From UBA12481 sp942493265 (GTDB lineage: Bacteria; Bacteroidota; Bacteroidia; Bacteroidales; UBA12481), in the NCBI GenBank assembly GCA_942493265.1, contig OW818688.1, positions 3,410,001 through 3,474,000 on the forward strand: a stretch of 64,000 bases of DNA. Direction: 5' to 3'. Shown in pieces: positions 19,008 through 27,428 of the stretch (the first letter of the stretch is position 1; every line of letters starts with the position of its first letter). Made by a program: the position numbers and the translations under genes. Below the pieces are notes generated by a model. It saw only the letters and a list, made by a program, of their open reading frames with translations. It was not told the DNA's origin and did no database searches.

Positions 19008-19015
19008 TATTTTTG
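19008..19015 (+). promoter_or_regulatory. -7 promoter element of recF
   Basis: TATTTTTG, an exact TAnnTTTG match 18 nt before the ATG at 19034. The upstream in-frame TTG at 19004 would lie before the transcription start and is rejected. Confidence 0.5.
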
Positions 19016-19033
19016 ACGTCAAACCGACGAAGT

Positions 19034-20137
19034 ATGTTTCTGCGAAAACTGAATTTACTCAATTTTAAAACTTACAGCGAGCTGGATATTGAACTCTCGC
19101 CGAAACTGAATTGTTTCGTCGGAAATAACGGTGTTGGCAAAACAAATCTTTTTGATTCCATCTACTACCTGGCCTTTTGCAAATCCTATTTCAACAGTTT
19201 GGATGCCAATAATATCAAACATTCCCATGATTTCTTCATGATTCAGGGAGAGTTTGTGATCGATGGGCAGGTTGAGCGTGTTCATTGTGCGTTAAAGAAG
19301 GATCAGAAGAAAAAGATCAGGCGCAATGATAAGGAGTATCAGAAACTGGCCGACCATATCGGGTTGATCCCGCTGGTTATGGTTTCACCGGCTGATACAA
19401 GTCTGATACTGGAAGGCAGTGAGGAGCGCCGGCGCTATATGAATGGGGTGATTTCCCAATATGACCGGCAATATCTGGATGATGTGATCCGTTATAATAA
19501 GGCCCTTACCCAGCGGAACCGGCTGTTGAAGGAGTTTGCGCGTCAGCGCTATTTCGATGAGGATTCACTGTTTATATGGGATGACCAGATGTCCATTCTC
19601 GGTGAACGGATCTATCAGCGCCGCAAGGATTTCATTTCACAACTGCTGCCGATCTTTCAATACTATTATGATTATATATCCAGCGGCCATGAGCAGGTGG
19701 AACTTAAATACATGACTCAGGCCGGCGAAAGGCCCCTTTCAGAGCTTATGATGGAAGCGCACGATAAGGATAAACAACTTCAATTCTCAAGTGTCGGAAT
19801 CCACCGTGATGACCTGGTCCTTGAATTGTCGGGCTATCCGATGAAGCAGCAGGGATCACAGGGACAGCAGAAAACCTATTTGGTTGCGCTCAAAATGGCC
19901 CAGTTTGATTTTCTGAAAAAGATTTCCACTGTGCGGCCGCTGATCCTGCTGGATGATGTTTTTGATAAACTGGATGCCAATCGTGTGACCCAGATCATTA
20001 AACTAGTTTCAGAAGATCATTTCGGACAGATATTTATCACCGACACCAACCTGCCGCATCTCCAATCAATCCTTTCCGGATTAACTGCCGAATACCGGTT
20101 GTTTCAGGTAACTGACGGACAAATCAGCCAATTATAG
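19034..20137 (+). CDS. recF: DNA replication/repair protein RecF
   Basis: SMC-like ATPase that loads RecA at gaps with RecO and RecR. The 367-residue protein starts MFLRKLNLLNFKTYSEL and has Walker A GNNGVGKTNLFDSIYYLAF, the family motif VSPADTSLILEGSEERRRYMN, the ABC-type signature region QGSQGQQKTYLVALK and Walker B RPLILLDDVFDKLD. Length is typical. It is followed 2 nt later by the DciA-like gene, a pairing common in Bacteroidota. Confidence 0.95.
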   Translation: MFLRKLNLLNFKTYSELDIELSPKLNCFVGNNGVGKTNLFDSIYYLAFCKSYFNSLDANNIKHSHDFFMIQGEFVIDGQVERVHCALKKDQKKKIRRNDKEYQKLADHIGLIPLVMVSPADTSLILEGSEERRRYMNGVISQYDRQYLDDVIRYNKALTQRNRLLKEFARQRYFDEDSLFIWDDQMSILGERIYQRRKDFISQLLPIFQYYYDYISSGHEQVELKYMTQAGERPLSELMMEAHDKDKQLQFSSVGIHRDDLVLELSGYPMKQQGSQGQQKTYLVALKMAQFDFLKKISTVRPLILLDDVFDKLDANRVTQIIKLVSEDHFGQIFITDTNLPHLQSILSGLTAEYRLFQVTDGQISQL

Positions 20138-20139
20138 AA

Positions 20140-20436
20140 ATGGTAATACGACGAACTCAATCCCGGCCGATCAAAGAGATTATCGAGGAGCTTTTTAAAT
20201 CCTCGGGTATCGATCAGAAATTAAAAGAGCGTGAACTGGTCAGGCAGTGGGACGAGGTGGTTGGAATCACCATTGCGCGAAGTACCGAATCCATTTATAT
20301 TCACGATCGCAAACTGTTTGTGACGATTCGTTCCTCAGTCATTCGCAATGAGCTGGGAATGATACGGGAAGGGCTAAAAGCAGAGCTTAACCGCCGGAGT
20401 GGGCAGATCCTGATCGATGAGATTATAATAAAATGA
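20140..20436 (+). CDS. DUF721 / DciA-like protein
   Basis: 98-residue protein with the DUF721 features: an N-terminal helical part (IKEIIEELFKSSGIDQKLKERELVRQWDEVVG), then a beta segment IYIHDRKLFVTIRSSVIRNEL and a closing helix. DciA proteins of this family load the replicative helicase DnaB in bacteria lacking DnaC/DnaI. It starts 2 nt after the recF stop and is surely co-transcribed. Its stop is 14 nt from the convergent ndk stop. Confidence 0.8.
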   Translation: MVIRRTQSRPIKEIIEELFKSSGIDQKLKERELVRQWDEVVGITIARSTESIYIHDRKLFVTIRSSVIRNELGMIREGLKAELNRRSGQILIDEIIIK

Positions 20437-20450
20437 AATGCGCCCGGTTT

Positions 20451-20915
20451 CTAAACAGGCTCTACCGGCACCAGTTCAAGAAAATTGCCTTCGCGGTCAA
20501 ATCTTTCACTTCTGGAAAAGAAGAAATCAGCTTCCTTGCGGGCATTATAATCACTATCCGAACCATGTACGGCATTTCTTTGAACGGATTCAGCAAACAT
20601 TTTGCGGATAGTACCCGCCTCAGCTTTTGCGGGATCCGTATTTCCGATCAGCTTGCGATAGTCTTCAACGGCATTATCCTTCTCCAGTACTGCAACCACT
20701 ATCGGGCCTGAAGTCATGAATTCAACCAGCCCTTCGAAAAATGGCCGGCCTTTATGTACATTATAAAAATATTCGGCCTGAATCTGGCTGAGTTTTGTAT
20801 ATTTCATTGCAGCAATCCAGAACCCTGCCTCTGAAATCATCTTGAGGATATCCCCTATATGCTCATGAGATACAGCACCAGGCTTGATAATTGTAAAAGT
20901 GATGTTACCAGTCAT
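20451..20915 (-). CDS. ndk: nucleoside-diphosphate kinase
   Basis: Transfers the gamma phosphate between nucleoside triphosphates and diphosphates. The 154-residue protein starts at the ATG for MTGNITFTIIKPGAV. The catalytic histidine is in NAVHGSDS. The KPDA-type motif appears as KPGAV, which is seen in some Bacteroidota enzymes. An upstream in-frame extension (MPRRN...) is not supported because a near-consensus -7 element (TATATTTA, 20935-20942 on the minus strand) lies within it. It is divergent from nrnA. Confidence 0.95.
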   Translation of the reverse strand: MTGNITFTIIKPGAVSHEHIGDILKMISEAGFWIAAMKYTKLSQIQAEYFYNVHKGRPFFEGLVEFMTSGPIVVAVLEKDNAVEDYRKLIGNTDPAKAEAGTIRKMFAESVQRNAVHGSDSDYNARKEADFFFSRSERFDREGNFLELVPVEPV

Positions 20916-20953
20916 AATTGAATTGTTGTTTTGATAAATATAGGTATTTCTTC

Positions 20954-20982
20954 TTGGCAATAACCATCGATTGCTATCTTTG
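20954..20982 (+). promoter_or_regulatory. -33/-7 promoter of nrnA, almost leaderless
   Basis: TTG at 20954-20956 and TATCTTTG at 20975-20982 are spaced 18 nt apart. The -7 element ends only 4 nt before the nrnA ATG at 20987, so the transcript would start at or within a few bases of the start codon. Confidence 0.6.
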
Positions 20983-20986
20983 ATTG

Positions 20987-22048
20987 ATGCAAAAAGAACT
21001 TGGTACCGGTAAGCTGAATCTCAATCAGGAATTGGGATGGGATGATATCAGGACGGTCTTCCTGAATCCTTGCAAAGTGTTGATCCTCACCCATAAAAAC
21101 CCTGATGGTGATGCAGTTGGCTCTGCTCTTGGTTTGCAAAGCATCTTGAATAATCTGGGTCATACAGCGAATGTGGTAATCCCCGACGATTCGCCTGCGT
21201 TCCTGAAATGGCTGCCCGGGCATGGCGGAATCGCGATTAATGACCGGAAATCAGTTGATATTATACATAAATTATTTACTGAATGTGACCTGATTATCTG
21301 TGCCGATTTCAATACTCCTGAACGGATGGGGGAGGTGGAGAAGTCTTTTGTCCAATATCCCAAACCTGCTTTTCTAATCGATCATCATCCGGTTCAGCAA
21401 GATTTTACCCGGCTTCAACTGGTTGATCCATCTAAAGGTTCAACATCAGAACTGGTTTTTCTTATGATCCGGAAACTGAAATTGGTGGAATTTGTGGGAA
21501 CGGATGCCGCGACCTGTTTGCTGGCCGGAATCATGACAGACACCGTTGGATTAAAGGTAAGTTGTTCCTATCCTGAGATTTTCGAAACGGTTGCGGAACT
21601 GATGAGGCTGGGGGCCGACAAGGACCGGATTTATTTCGAGATCTATAACATGTTCTCAGCCGACAGGATGCGTTTGCTCGGATACAGCCTGGATAAAAAT
21701 ATGAAGATCCTGCCTGAATACAGGACCGCTTATATCGCATTAACAATCAAAGAATTAAATAGTTATCGCCATAAAAAAGGTGATACGGAGGGATTTGTAA
21801 ATTATCCATTGTCCATTGCGGGAATCGTTTTCTCGGTTCTTTTTACAGAACAGAACGACCACATAAAATTATCACTCCGATCACGTGGAAGTTTTCCGGC
21901 TAATGAATTCGCGCAGAAGTATTTCAACGGAGGCGGTCATAAAAATGCTGCTGGCGGACGATTTTTCGGCACCTTTCAGGAGGCGCTTGCACGGTTTGAA
22001 TCTGTGCTGGAAGAATACCGTGAATTGCTTCATGCCGACCACTACTGA
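20987..22048 (+). CDS. nrnA: DHH-family nanoRNase / pAp phosphatase
   Basis: Degrades short oligoribonucleotides and dephosphorylates 3'-phosphoadenosine 5'-phosphate. The 353-residue protein has the DHH motifs THKNPDGDAVGS, CADFNTP, LIDHHPVQQDF and TDTVGLK, and the DHHA1 C-terminal motif GGGHKNAAGGRF. ATG 20987 is the only reasonable start, since no other methionine lies before the first catalytic motif. The promoter reads directly into it. Three FKBP genes follow on the same strand, starting 22 nt later. Confidence 0.9.
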   Translation: MQKELGTGKLNLNQELGWDDIRTVFLNPCKVLILTHKNPDGDAVGSALGLQSILNNLGHTANVVIPDDSPAFLKWLPGHGGIAINDRKSVDIIHKLFTECDLIICADFNTPERMGEVEKSFVQYPKPAFLIDHHPVQQDFTRLQLVDPSKGSTSELVFLMIRKLKLVEFVGTDAATCLLAGIMTDTVGLKVSCSYPEIFETVAELMRLGADKDRIYFEIYNMFSADRMRLLGYSLDKNMKILPEYRTAYIALTIKELNSYRHKKGDTEGFVNYPLSIAGIVFSVLFTEQNDHIKLSLRSRGSFPANEFAQKYFNGGGHKNAAGGRFFGTFQEALARFESVLEEYRELLHADHY

Positions 22049-22070
22049 TCCGGAATAATAGCTTAATTCC

Positions 22071-22634
22071 ATGCGTCCTTTCAAAATATTACCCTGTCTG
22101 TTAATAATCATCGCTTTTACAGTTGCTTCGGGATGTAAGCCTAAGTATCGCAAACAGGAGCAGCCTGCCGCTGCTTCGTTGCCTGACCAGGAATCCATTT
22201 ACCAGTCAAATCAATCTGTCATCCGGAAAAATGCCCAAACCATCAGGGATCTGGCCATTGCTAAAGGCTGGGATCTTACTGAATCGGGAACCGGTGTGTT
22301 TTACCATGTTTTTGCCGGTCCGGTATCGAACCAGCTGAAACCCATAGAACCTGGCGACCGGGTATCACTGGATTACCAGTTGAGCCTTGTCGATGGAACA
22401 AAATGTTACTCATCCAAAACCTTGGGATTTAAACAATTTGTTGTAGAAAAAAGCGATGCGGAGCAGGGATTGCACGAAGCTGTTCAATATTTGCATCCGG
22501 GCGACAGTGCCCTTGTCATTATCCCTCCCCACCGTGCCTTTGGCCTGTCGGGCGATGGAAACCTGATCCCGCCGGGGGCCATCCTGATTTATGAAATTCG
22601 GGTGGATTCAGTTTTCAGGCATCAGAAAGATTGA
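22071..22634 (+). CDS. FKBP-type peptidyl-prolyl isomerase lipoprotein (first of three)
   Basis: 187-residue predicted lipoprotein: signal MRPFKILPCLLIIIAF followed by lipobox VASGC. The C-terminal half matches the FKBP fold (GDRVSLDYQLSLVDGTKCYSS, YLHPGDSALVIIPPHRAFGLSGDG, IPPGAILIYEIRVDSV), but several aromatic pocket residues of canonical FKBP differ, so isomerase activity is uncertain; folding-helper or binding roles are possible. It starts 22 nt after nrnA and is probably co-transcribed with it. Confidence 0.8.
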   Translation: MRPFKILPCLLIIIAFTVASGCKPKYRKQEQPAAASLPDQESIYQSNQSVIRKNAQTIRDLAIAKGWDLTESGTGVFYHVFAGPVSNQLKPIEPGDRVSLDYQLSLVDGTKCYSSKTLGFKQFVVEKSDAEQGLHEAVQYLHPGDSALVIIPPHRAFGLSGDGNLIPPGAILIYEIRVDSVFRHQKD

Positions 22635-22643
22635 CCATTTTCC

Positions 22644-22651
22644 TATTTTTG
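22644..22651 (+). promoter_or_regulatory. -7 promoter element of the second FKBP gene
   Basis: TATTTTTG, an exact TAnnTTTG match 11 nt before the ATG at 22663, in the short gap between the first and second FKBP genes. Confidence 0.4.
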
Positions 22652-22662
22652 CACGAAATTCC

Positions 22663-23520
22663 ATGATTATGAGATTATCTGTAGTTGTCCTGCTCGCTGG
22701 TGTACTTGGTTTTAGCTATTCCTGCAGCAATCAGGAGAAAGAATTCAAAAAACATCCATCAGGCTTATCTTACCGCCTCATAGAAATGAACCCGGAAGGG
22801 AAGACTCCTGAAACCGGGGATATCGTGGTTTTGTCGATGAGGATAATGAACCAGGAGGATAAACTGGTTGATGCATCCACGTTTTACCGCATGCAACTTG
22901 GTAAGCCGATGTTTAAAGGTGATTTTTTTACGGCACTCGCATTACTGCAGGTGGGCGACAGTGCCTGCTTTAAGCTGGATGCTGCCGGATTCTTCGAAAA
23001 GAACAGAAAACGCGATCTCCCGGTTGAGTTCAGTCAGGGCGATCCGGTATATATCTATGTGCGCTTGAAAAATATTCTCTCATCCGAGGACCTGGAAAGT
23101 GAGAGAGAAAGTACCTATCATACCGATTTTGAACAGGAAATGAACCTGCTCGGGAATTATCTCGAACTGGGTAATGTTACGGTAAAGCCAACTGAATCAG
23201 GATTATATTATATTCAAAAGAAGCTGGGGACCGGCGCTAAAGCTGAAAACGGGAAAACGTTGGTTGTTCATTACACCGGCACCACTATCGATGGAAAAAT
23301 TTTCGACTCGTCGCTTCAACGGGGAAAACCATTTTCGTTTGTCCTCGGACAAGGCCAGGTGATTAAAGGATGGGATGAGGGATTTCAATTCATGAAAGCG
23401 GGTGGGGAAGCCCGTTTCATTATTCCATCGAGCCTGGGATATGGCAAGGAGGGATATTCGAACCTGATACTCCCATATTCCACGCTGGTTTTTGAGGTGG
23501 AATTACTCGAGGTGAAATAG
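22663..23520 (+). CDS. two-domain FKBP-type peptidyl-prolyl isomerase, predicted lipoprotein
   Basis: 285 residues from ATG 22663. The signal segment MRLSVVVLLAGVLGFSYSC carries a loose lipobox. The N-terminal FKBP-like domain (TGDIVVLSMRI...LQVGDSACFKLDA) is degenerate. The C-terminal domain is canonical: LVVHYTGTTIDGKIFDSSL, FVLGQGQVIKGWDEG, MKAGGEARFIIPSSLGYG, LVFEVELLEV. These enzymes act on proline peptide bonds of envelope proteins. The start upstream at 22591 lies inside the preceding gene and is rejected. Confidence 0.88.
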   Translation: MIMRLSVVVLLAGVLGFSYSCSNQEKEFKKHPSGLSYRLIEMNPEGKTPETGDIVVLSMRIMNQEDKLVDASTFYRMQLGKPMFKGDFFTALALLQVGDSACFKLDAAGFFEKNRKRDLPVEFSQGDPVYIYVRLKNILSSEDLESERESTYHTDFEQEMNLLGNYLELGNVTVKPTESGLYYIQKKLGTGAKAENGKTLVVHYTGTTIDGKIFDSSLQRGKPFSFVLGQGQVIKGWDEGFQFMKAGGEARFIIPSSLGYGKEGYSNLILPYSTLVFEVELLEVK

Positions 23521-23530
23521 GAGGTTGTAG

Positions 23531-23549
23531 GGGCGATCTGAGATCGCCC
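23531..23549. repeat. REP-like palindrome
   Basis: GGGCGATCT - G - AGATCGCCC is a perfect 9-bp palindrome around one base, preceded by GTAG. It begins 11 nt after the second FKBP gene. It resembles the GTAGGGGCGA...TCGCCC class of Bacteroidota REP sequences (from memory). No T-tract follows. Confidence 0.6.
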
Positions 23550-23557
23550 GGATAAAT

Positions 23558-23602
23558 GTAAAGAACGTAAAGAATGTAAAGAATGATAAGAATGAAAAGA
23601 GT
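23558..23602 (+). repeat. five imperfect 9-bp tandem repeats overlapping a gene start
   Basis: Units of GTAAAGAAT (first GTAAAGAAC, last two diverged) start at 23558, 23567, 23576, 23585 and 23594. The third and fourth units contain the ATG at 23583, so the array forms both the 5' leader and the first codons of the third FKBP gene. Confidence 0.75.
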
Positions 23603-24053
23603 GTTAGGAGTGGGTTACGGCGCAATGATGATGTTGGCTGTGGCCCTGTTTTTTACCGGATGTGAGTCGGGGGATCCCTATGAAAAGGAGCAACTGGCAA
23701 TCGAAAAATACAAAACAGAGTATGGTATAACGGCGCAACCGCTGGCCAGTGGTTTGTATTATGTTGAAACTAAAGCCGGTACCGGCGCATCTCCGGTTTA
23801 TGGTCGAAAAGTATCAGTGAAGTATACCGGCACATTTACGGATGGAACGGAATTTGATTCAGGCACCTATTCATTCAATTTTGGCATGGGTCAGGTAATC
23901 AAAGGCTGGGACGAAGGAATCGGCTATATGAAAGAGGGTGGCAAGGCAATTTTAATTGTCCCTTCAGATCTTGGCTACGGTCCGGATGGATATTCGGATA
24001 TCCCGGGCTATACTCCGCTGATCTTTATTGTGGAGCTGGTGGATGTTCTTTAA
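23583..24053 (+). CDS. FKBP-type peptidyl-prolyl isomerase lipoprotein (third of three)
   Basis: 156 residues with signal MKRVLGVGYGAMMMLAVALF and lipobox FTGC, then one canonical FKBP domain: KVSVKYTGTFTDGTEFDSG, FNFGMGQVIKGWDEGIGYM, GGKAILIVPSDLGYG, LIFIVELVDVL. The start is ATG 23583 or 23592 (MKRV); both fall in the 9-bp repeat array. It overlaps the convergent PhnP-like gene by 4 bp. Confidence 0.88.
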   Translation: MIRMKRVLGVGYGAMMMLAVALFFTGCESGDPYEKEQLAIEKYKTEYGITAQPLASGLYYVETKAGTGASPVYGRKVSVKYTGTFTDGTEFDSGTYSFNFGMGQVIKGWDEGIGYMKEGGKAILIVPSDLGYGPDGYSDIPGYTPLIFIVELVDVL

Positions 24054-24823
24054 AGATTGATGACCAGTCCGTCATAACCGGGCTCAATGCCCTCGGGCAG
24101 CTCCTTCATCATATCTTCATAGGTTCCTGCCTGGTGCGATAAATGCGTCAGGTAGGCCTTTTCAGGCTTAATCTCTTTGATGAGTTTTATGGCTTCAGGA
24201 ATGCTGTTATGTGAAAGATGTGCTTCCCAGCGTAGTGCATTAATGACCAGGACCCGGGTTCCGGCAATTTTCACCATCTCTTCAAGGGGAATGTAATTCG
24301 TATCTGATATATAAGTGAAATCTCCGAACCGGAAACCCAGAATCGGGAGTTTGTAGTGCATGGCCCGTATCGATATGATTTCCTTCCCGTTGATTTCAAT
24401 AGATCCCGGCGATAAATGGTGCAGGTTCATCTGTGGGATGCCCGGGTACTGGATGACAGAAAATACATAGGCAAAATCTTTCCGTATGGCATCCTGAACC
24501 CTTTTCTCAGCATAAATGTCGATAGCCTTCCTGTGGAGGAAATTCAACGCCCGGATATCATCCAGTCCCGATACATGATCCTTGTGCTCATGGGTGAGGA
24601 GTATGGCATCGATTCTTCGCACCGCGGTCCTTAACATCTGTTGACGGAAATCCGGACCGGCATCGATCAGGAAAACCTGATCACCCCATTCAACCAGCGC
24701 TGAAGATCGTAACCGGTTGTCCCTCGGGTCCGGAGAATTGCAAACCGGACAGTCGCATCCGATGATGGGCACACCTAACGAGGTTCCGGTTCCGAGTAAA
24801 GTAACTTTAAGCGGTGAATTCAT
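24050..24823 (-). CDS. PhnP-like metallo-beta-lactamase-fold phosphodiesterase
   Basis: 257-residue hydrolase. The metal site HxHxDH is present (LLTHEHKDHVSGLDD), with later ligands in ISDTNYI and LSHNS. The N-terminal GTGTSLGVPIIGCDCPVC contains the cysteine pair that binds a structural zinc in PhnP, the phosphoribosyl cyclic phosphodiesterase. No phn operon is present here, so the physiological substrate is open; related proteins act on cyclic nucleotides or phosphodiesters. An exact -7 element (24840-24847, minus) lies 16 nt upstream. Confidence 0.85.
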   Translation of the reverse strand: MNSPLKVTLLGTGTSLGVPIIGCDCPVCNSPDPRDNRLRSSALVEWGDQVFLIDAGPDFRQQMLRTAVRRIDAILLTHEHKDHVSGLDDIRALNFLHRKAIDIYAEKRVQDAIRKDFAYVFSVIQYPGIPQMNLHHLSPGSIEINGKEIISIRAMHYKLPILGFRFGDFTYISDTNYIPLEEMVKIAGTRVLVINALRWEAHLSHNSIPEAIKLIKEIKPEKAYLTHLSHQAGTYEDMMKELPEGIEPGYDGLVINL

Positions 24824-24839
24824 TATGCATTCAAATCAT

Positions 24840-24847
24840 CAAATATA
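24840..24847 (-). promoter_or_regulatory. -7 promoter element of the PhnP-like gene
   Basis: TATATTTG on the minus strand is an exact match. On the plus strand, TATTTTTA at 24868-24875 (one mismatch) serves the divergent RsmI-like gene, so the 56-bp gap carries two outward promoters. Confidence 0.45.
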
Positions 24848-24879
24848 ACAAACATGGGCCTTTTTCTTATTTTTACAAT

Positions 24880-25587
24880 ATGAAAGGTACCCTTTGGTTA
24901 ATTCCGAATACGCTGGATGATGGCGATCCTTCCGGATCCCTTCCTGCAATGGTGATAGAGCAGATAAAACTACTCCGGTATTTCATCGTGGAGAATGAAA
25001 AAAATGCACGCCGGTTTTTGGTGAAGGCAGGAATGAAAGCCCTGCTCGAGGAAATTGAATTTGGTATGCTGAATGAGCATACACGGGCAGAAGAGCTTGA
25101 ATTTCTGATGCTTCCGATTTTAAAAGGATCCGATGCCGGATTGTTATCCGAATCTGGCTGTCCGGGTATCGCCGACCCCGGCGCCGATCTGATCAGGCAG
25201 GCACACGGATCCGGAATCCGGGTGCGGCCGCTCGTAGGACCCAGCTCCATCATCATGTCGGTAATGGCCGGCGGACTCAACGGACAGCGGTTTGTTTTTC
25301 ACGGATACCTTCCGGCAAAGCCGCAGGAGAGGGTGAGGAGGATACGTGAACTTGAGAGCCGGTCGAAACTGAACCAGGAAACGCAGGTATTTATTGAAGC
25401 ACCATACCGTAACCGCCAAATGCTGGCTGATCTCATCAATACCTTGTCGCCTGATACCTATTTGTCGGTTTCTGTCGACCTTACCACGGACCAGGAATTG
25501 ATTAAAACAGCACGGGTTTGGGAATGGTCGAAATTTGATACTGACCTGAATAAGCGACTGGCGGTATTTTCAATATTAAAAACTTAA
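24880..25587 (+). CDS. RsmI-like SAM-dependent methyltransferase (tetrapyrrole methylase fold)
   Basis: 235 residues from ATG 24880. The tetrapyrrole-methylase fold is seen in GTLWLIPNTLDDG, LLSESGCPGIADPGADL, VRPLVGPSSIIMSVMAGGLNGQRFVFHGYLP and FIEAPYRN. These match RsmI, which makes the 2'-O-methyl of C1402 in 16S rRNA, but the N-terminal Gly-Asn-Leu-Gly-Asp type motif is replaced by LWLIPNTLDDG, a known variant in Bacteroidota. Function as RsmI is therefore probable, not proven. It precedes the hydro-lyase pair by 11 nt. Confidence 0.8.
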   Translation: MKGTLWLIPNTLDDGDPSGSLPAMVIEQIKLLRYFIVENEKNARRFLVKAGMKALLEEIEFGMLNEHTRAEELEFLMLPILKGSDAGLLSESGCPGIADPGADLIRQAHGSGIRVRPLVGPSSIIMSVMAGGLNGQRFVFHGYLPAKPQERVRRIRELESRSKLNQETQVFIEAPYRNRQMLADLINTLSPDTYLSVSVDLTTDQELIKTARVWEWSKFDTDLNKRLAVFSILKT

Positions 25588-25598
25588 ATAACAATCAT

Positions 25599-27428
25599 AT
25601 GGGCCTTACATTGATTGAAAAAATCCTTGCCAACCATTCCAAACATTCAACAGTAAAACCGGGTCAGATCATTGATGTTGCCATGGATGTTCGGGCAGCG
25701 CGTGATTTTGGCGGCGCCAATGTTGTTAAAAATTTGAAAGATAACGGTTTATCCATAGATGATCCGTCCAAAACATTCTTTACCTTCGACTGCAATCCGA
25801 CGGGATCTGACCAGAAATATGCTGTTAACCAGCATATCTGCCGCCAATATGCCCGGGAAAACGGCATCCGGGTATATGATATCGATAAAGGTATCGGTAC
25901 GCACATACTGATCCATGACGGATTGGCTTACTCCGGCACAACAGCTGTTACTACAGATTCCCATGCCAATATACTGGGCGCTGTGGGTGCTTTCGGACAG
26001 GGCATGGGCGATCAGGATATTGCTGCAGCCTGGGCACATGGTAAACTCTGGTTCAAAATCCCGGAATCCGTGAAAATTATCATCAACGGAAAACGACCGG
26101 AAAACTTATCTGCCAAGGATATCGTTCTGAACCTTCTCGATAGGTTCGGCGCAAACGACCTGTTGGGATACAGCGTTGAAATTGTTGGCGACGCGGTTGA
26201 TGAACTCACCCTGGATGAAAGGATCACAATCGCCAGCATGGGAACGGAGATGGGTGTAATTACCCTCCTCTTTACCCCAAATCAGCAGGTATTGGACTAC
26301 TGCTCCGAAAAGGCCGGAAAAATCGTGACCGCAGTTACCGCCGATGAGGATGCCGTATATGCAAAAATTTTTGAACTCAACATCGAGGATTTTGTAAAAA
26401 GAGTATCCCTTCCAGGAGCGCCGCATCATACCACTCCGGTTGAAGCGCTTGCCGGAATCCGCATCGATTCTGCCTTTATCGGCAGTTGCACCAATGGCCG
26501 GTATGAGGATATGGCTGTGGTTGCCAATATTTTGTATGAAAGAAAAGTGGCACCGGGAGTGGTATTGAAGATTGTTCCGGCAACCGATGAAATCTGGCAA
26601 CGTTGTCTGAATGAAGGGTTTATAGATATTTTTAAGAACGCTGGGGCACTGGTTTCCAATGCAGGTTGCGCAGGTTGTGCAGCCGGTCAGGTTGGACAGA
26701 ACGGTCCGGGTGAGATTACAATCAGCAGCGGTAACCGGAATTTTCCGGGTAAACAGGGTAAAGGAGAGGTATATCTGGCCTCACCTGCCGTAGTAGCTGC
26801 CTCCGCCATAGCCGGATTTATCACCACCCCTGATGGTATTCCGGATGAACCGGTGGCTGCATCTGAATTCTTTAAAACGCAGGCTGCTGAAAAAAGGCAG
26901 GTTGAACCAAAAGTCCATAAACCGGTATCTGTGGTTGAGGAAAAGCCGGTTGAGGTGGAAGGGCGGATCTGGTATATCCGTGAGGATAATATCGATACAG
27001 ACATGATTTTCCATAACAGATATCTGGCCATTACGGATATTAAAGAGATGGGCCAGTATACTTTCGATAATCTGAAAGGATATCAGGATTTTGCGAAACG
27101 AGCTCAGAAGGGGGATATCGTAATCGTACAGAAGAATTTTGGAAGCGGTTCATCCAGGCAGCAGGCGGTTGACTGCTTCCTGTCGCTGGGAATCCATTGT
27201 GTTCTGGCTGAAAGCTTTGGAGCCATTTATGAGCGTAATGCAATTAATGCCGCTTTTCCGATTCTGACCTATAACACCCTCGAAGGACTCAATTTGTCAG
27301 AGGGCGATCGCATCAAGGTTAATTATGAAACCGGGGTGATCACCAGTCTGAAAACAAATAAATCCGTTCAGGCTGAACCCTTCAGTGAAGTACAGCTGGA
27401 AATTTATAAAAGAGGAGGACTGTTCTGA
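25599..27428 (+). CDS. fused LeuC-LeuD-type hydro-lyase (aconitase superfamily), copy 1
   Basis: 609-residue fusion of a large (LeuC-like, about 1-420) and small swivelling (LeuD-like, about 450-609) domain. It contains the three 4Fe-4S ligands: the cysteine in FIGSCTNGRYED and the CxxC in NAGCAGCAAG. Other conserved parts are TTDSHANILGAVGAFGQGMGD, and in the small domain NIDTDMIF, GSGSSRQQA and ERNAINAAFP. The substrate-loop sequence HNRYLAITD differs from well-known isopropylmalate isomerases. Candidate substrates include aconitate, homoaconitate, isopropylmalate or methylmalate-type acids. Its TGA overlaps the next ATG (TGATG). Confidence 0.85.
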   Translation: MGLTLIEKILANHSKHSTVKPGQIIDVAMDVRAARDFGGANVVKNLKDNGLSIDDPSKTFFTFDCNPTGSDQKYAVNQHICRQYARENGIRVYDIDKGIGTHILIHDGLAYSGTTAVTTDSHANILGAVGAFGQGMGDQDIAAAWAHGKLWFKIPESVKIIINGKRPENLSAKDIVLNLLDRFGANDLLGYSVEIVGDAVDELTLDERITIASMGTEMGVITLLFTPNQQVLDYCSEKAGKIVTAVTADEDAVYAKIFELNIEDFVKRVSLPGAPHHTTPVEALAGIRIDSAFIGSCTNGRYEDMAVVANILYERKVAPGVVLKIVPATDEIWQRCLNEGFIDIFKNAGALVSNAGCAGCAAGQVGQNGPGEITISSGNRNFPGKQGKGEVYLASPAVVAASAIAGFITTPDGIPDEPVAASEFFKTQAAEKRQVEPKVHKPVSVVEEKPVEVEGRIWYIREDNIDTDMIFHNRYLAITDIKEMGQYTFDNLKGYQDFAKRAQKGDIVIVQKNFGSGSSRQQAVDCFLSLGIHCVLAESFGAIYERNAINAAFPILTYNTLEGLNLSEGDRIKVNYETGVITSLKTNKSVQAEPFSEVQLEIYKRGGLF

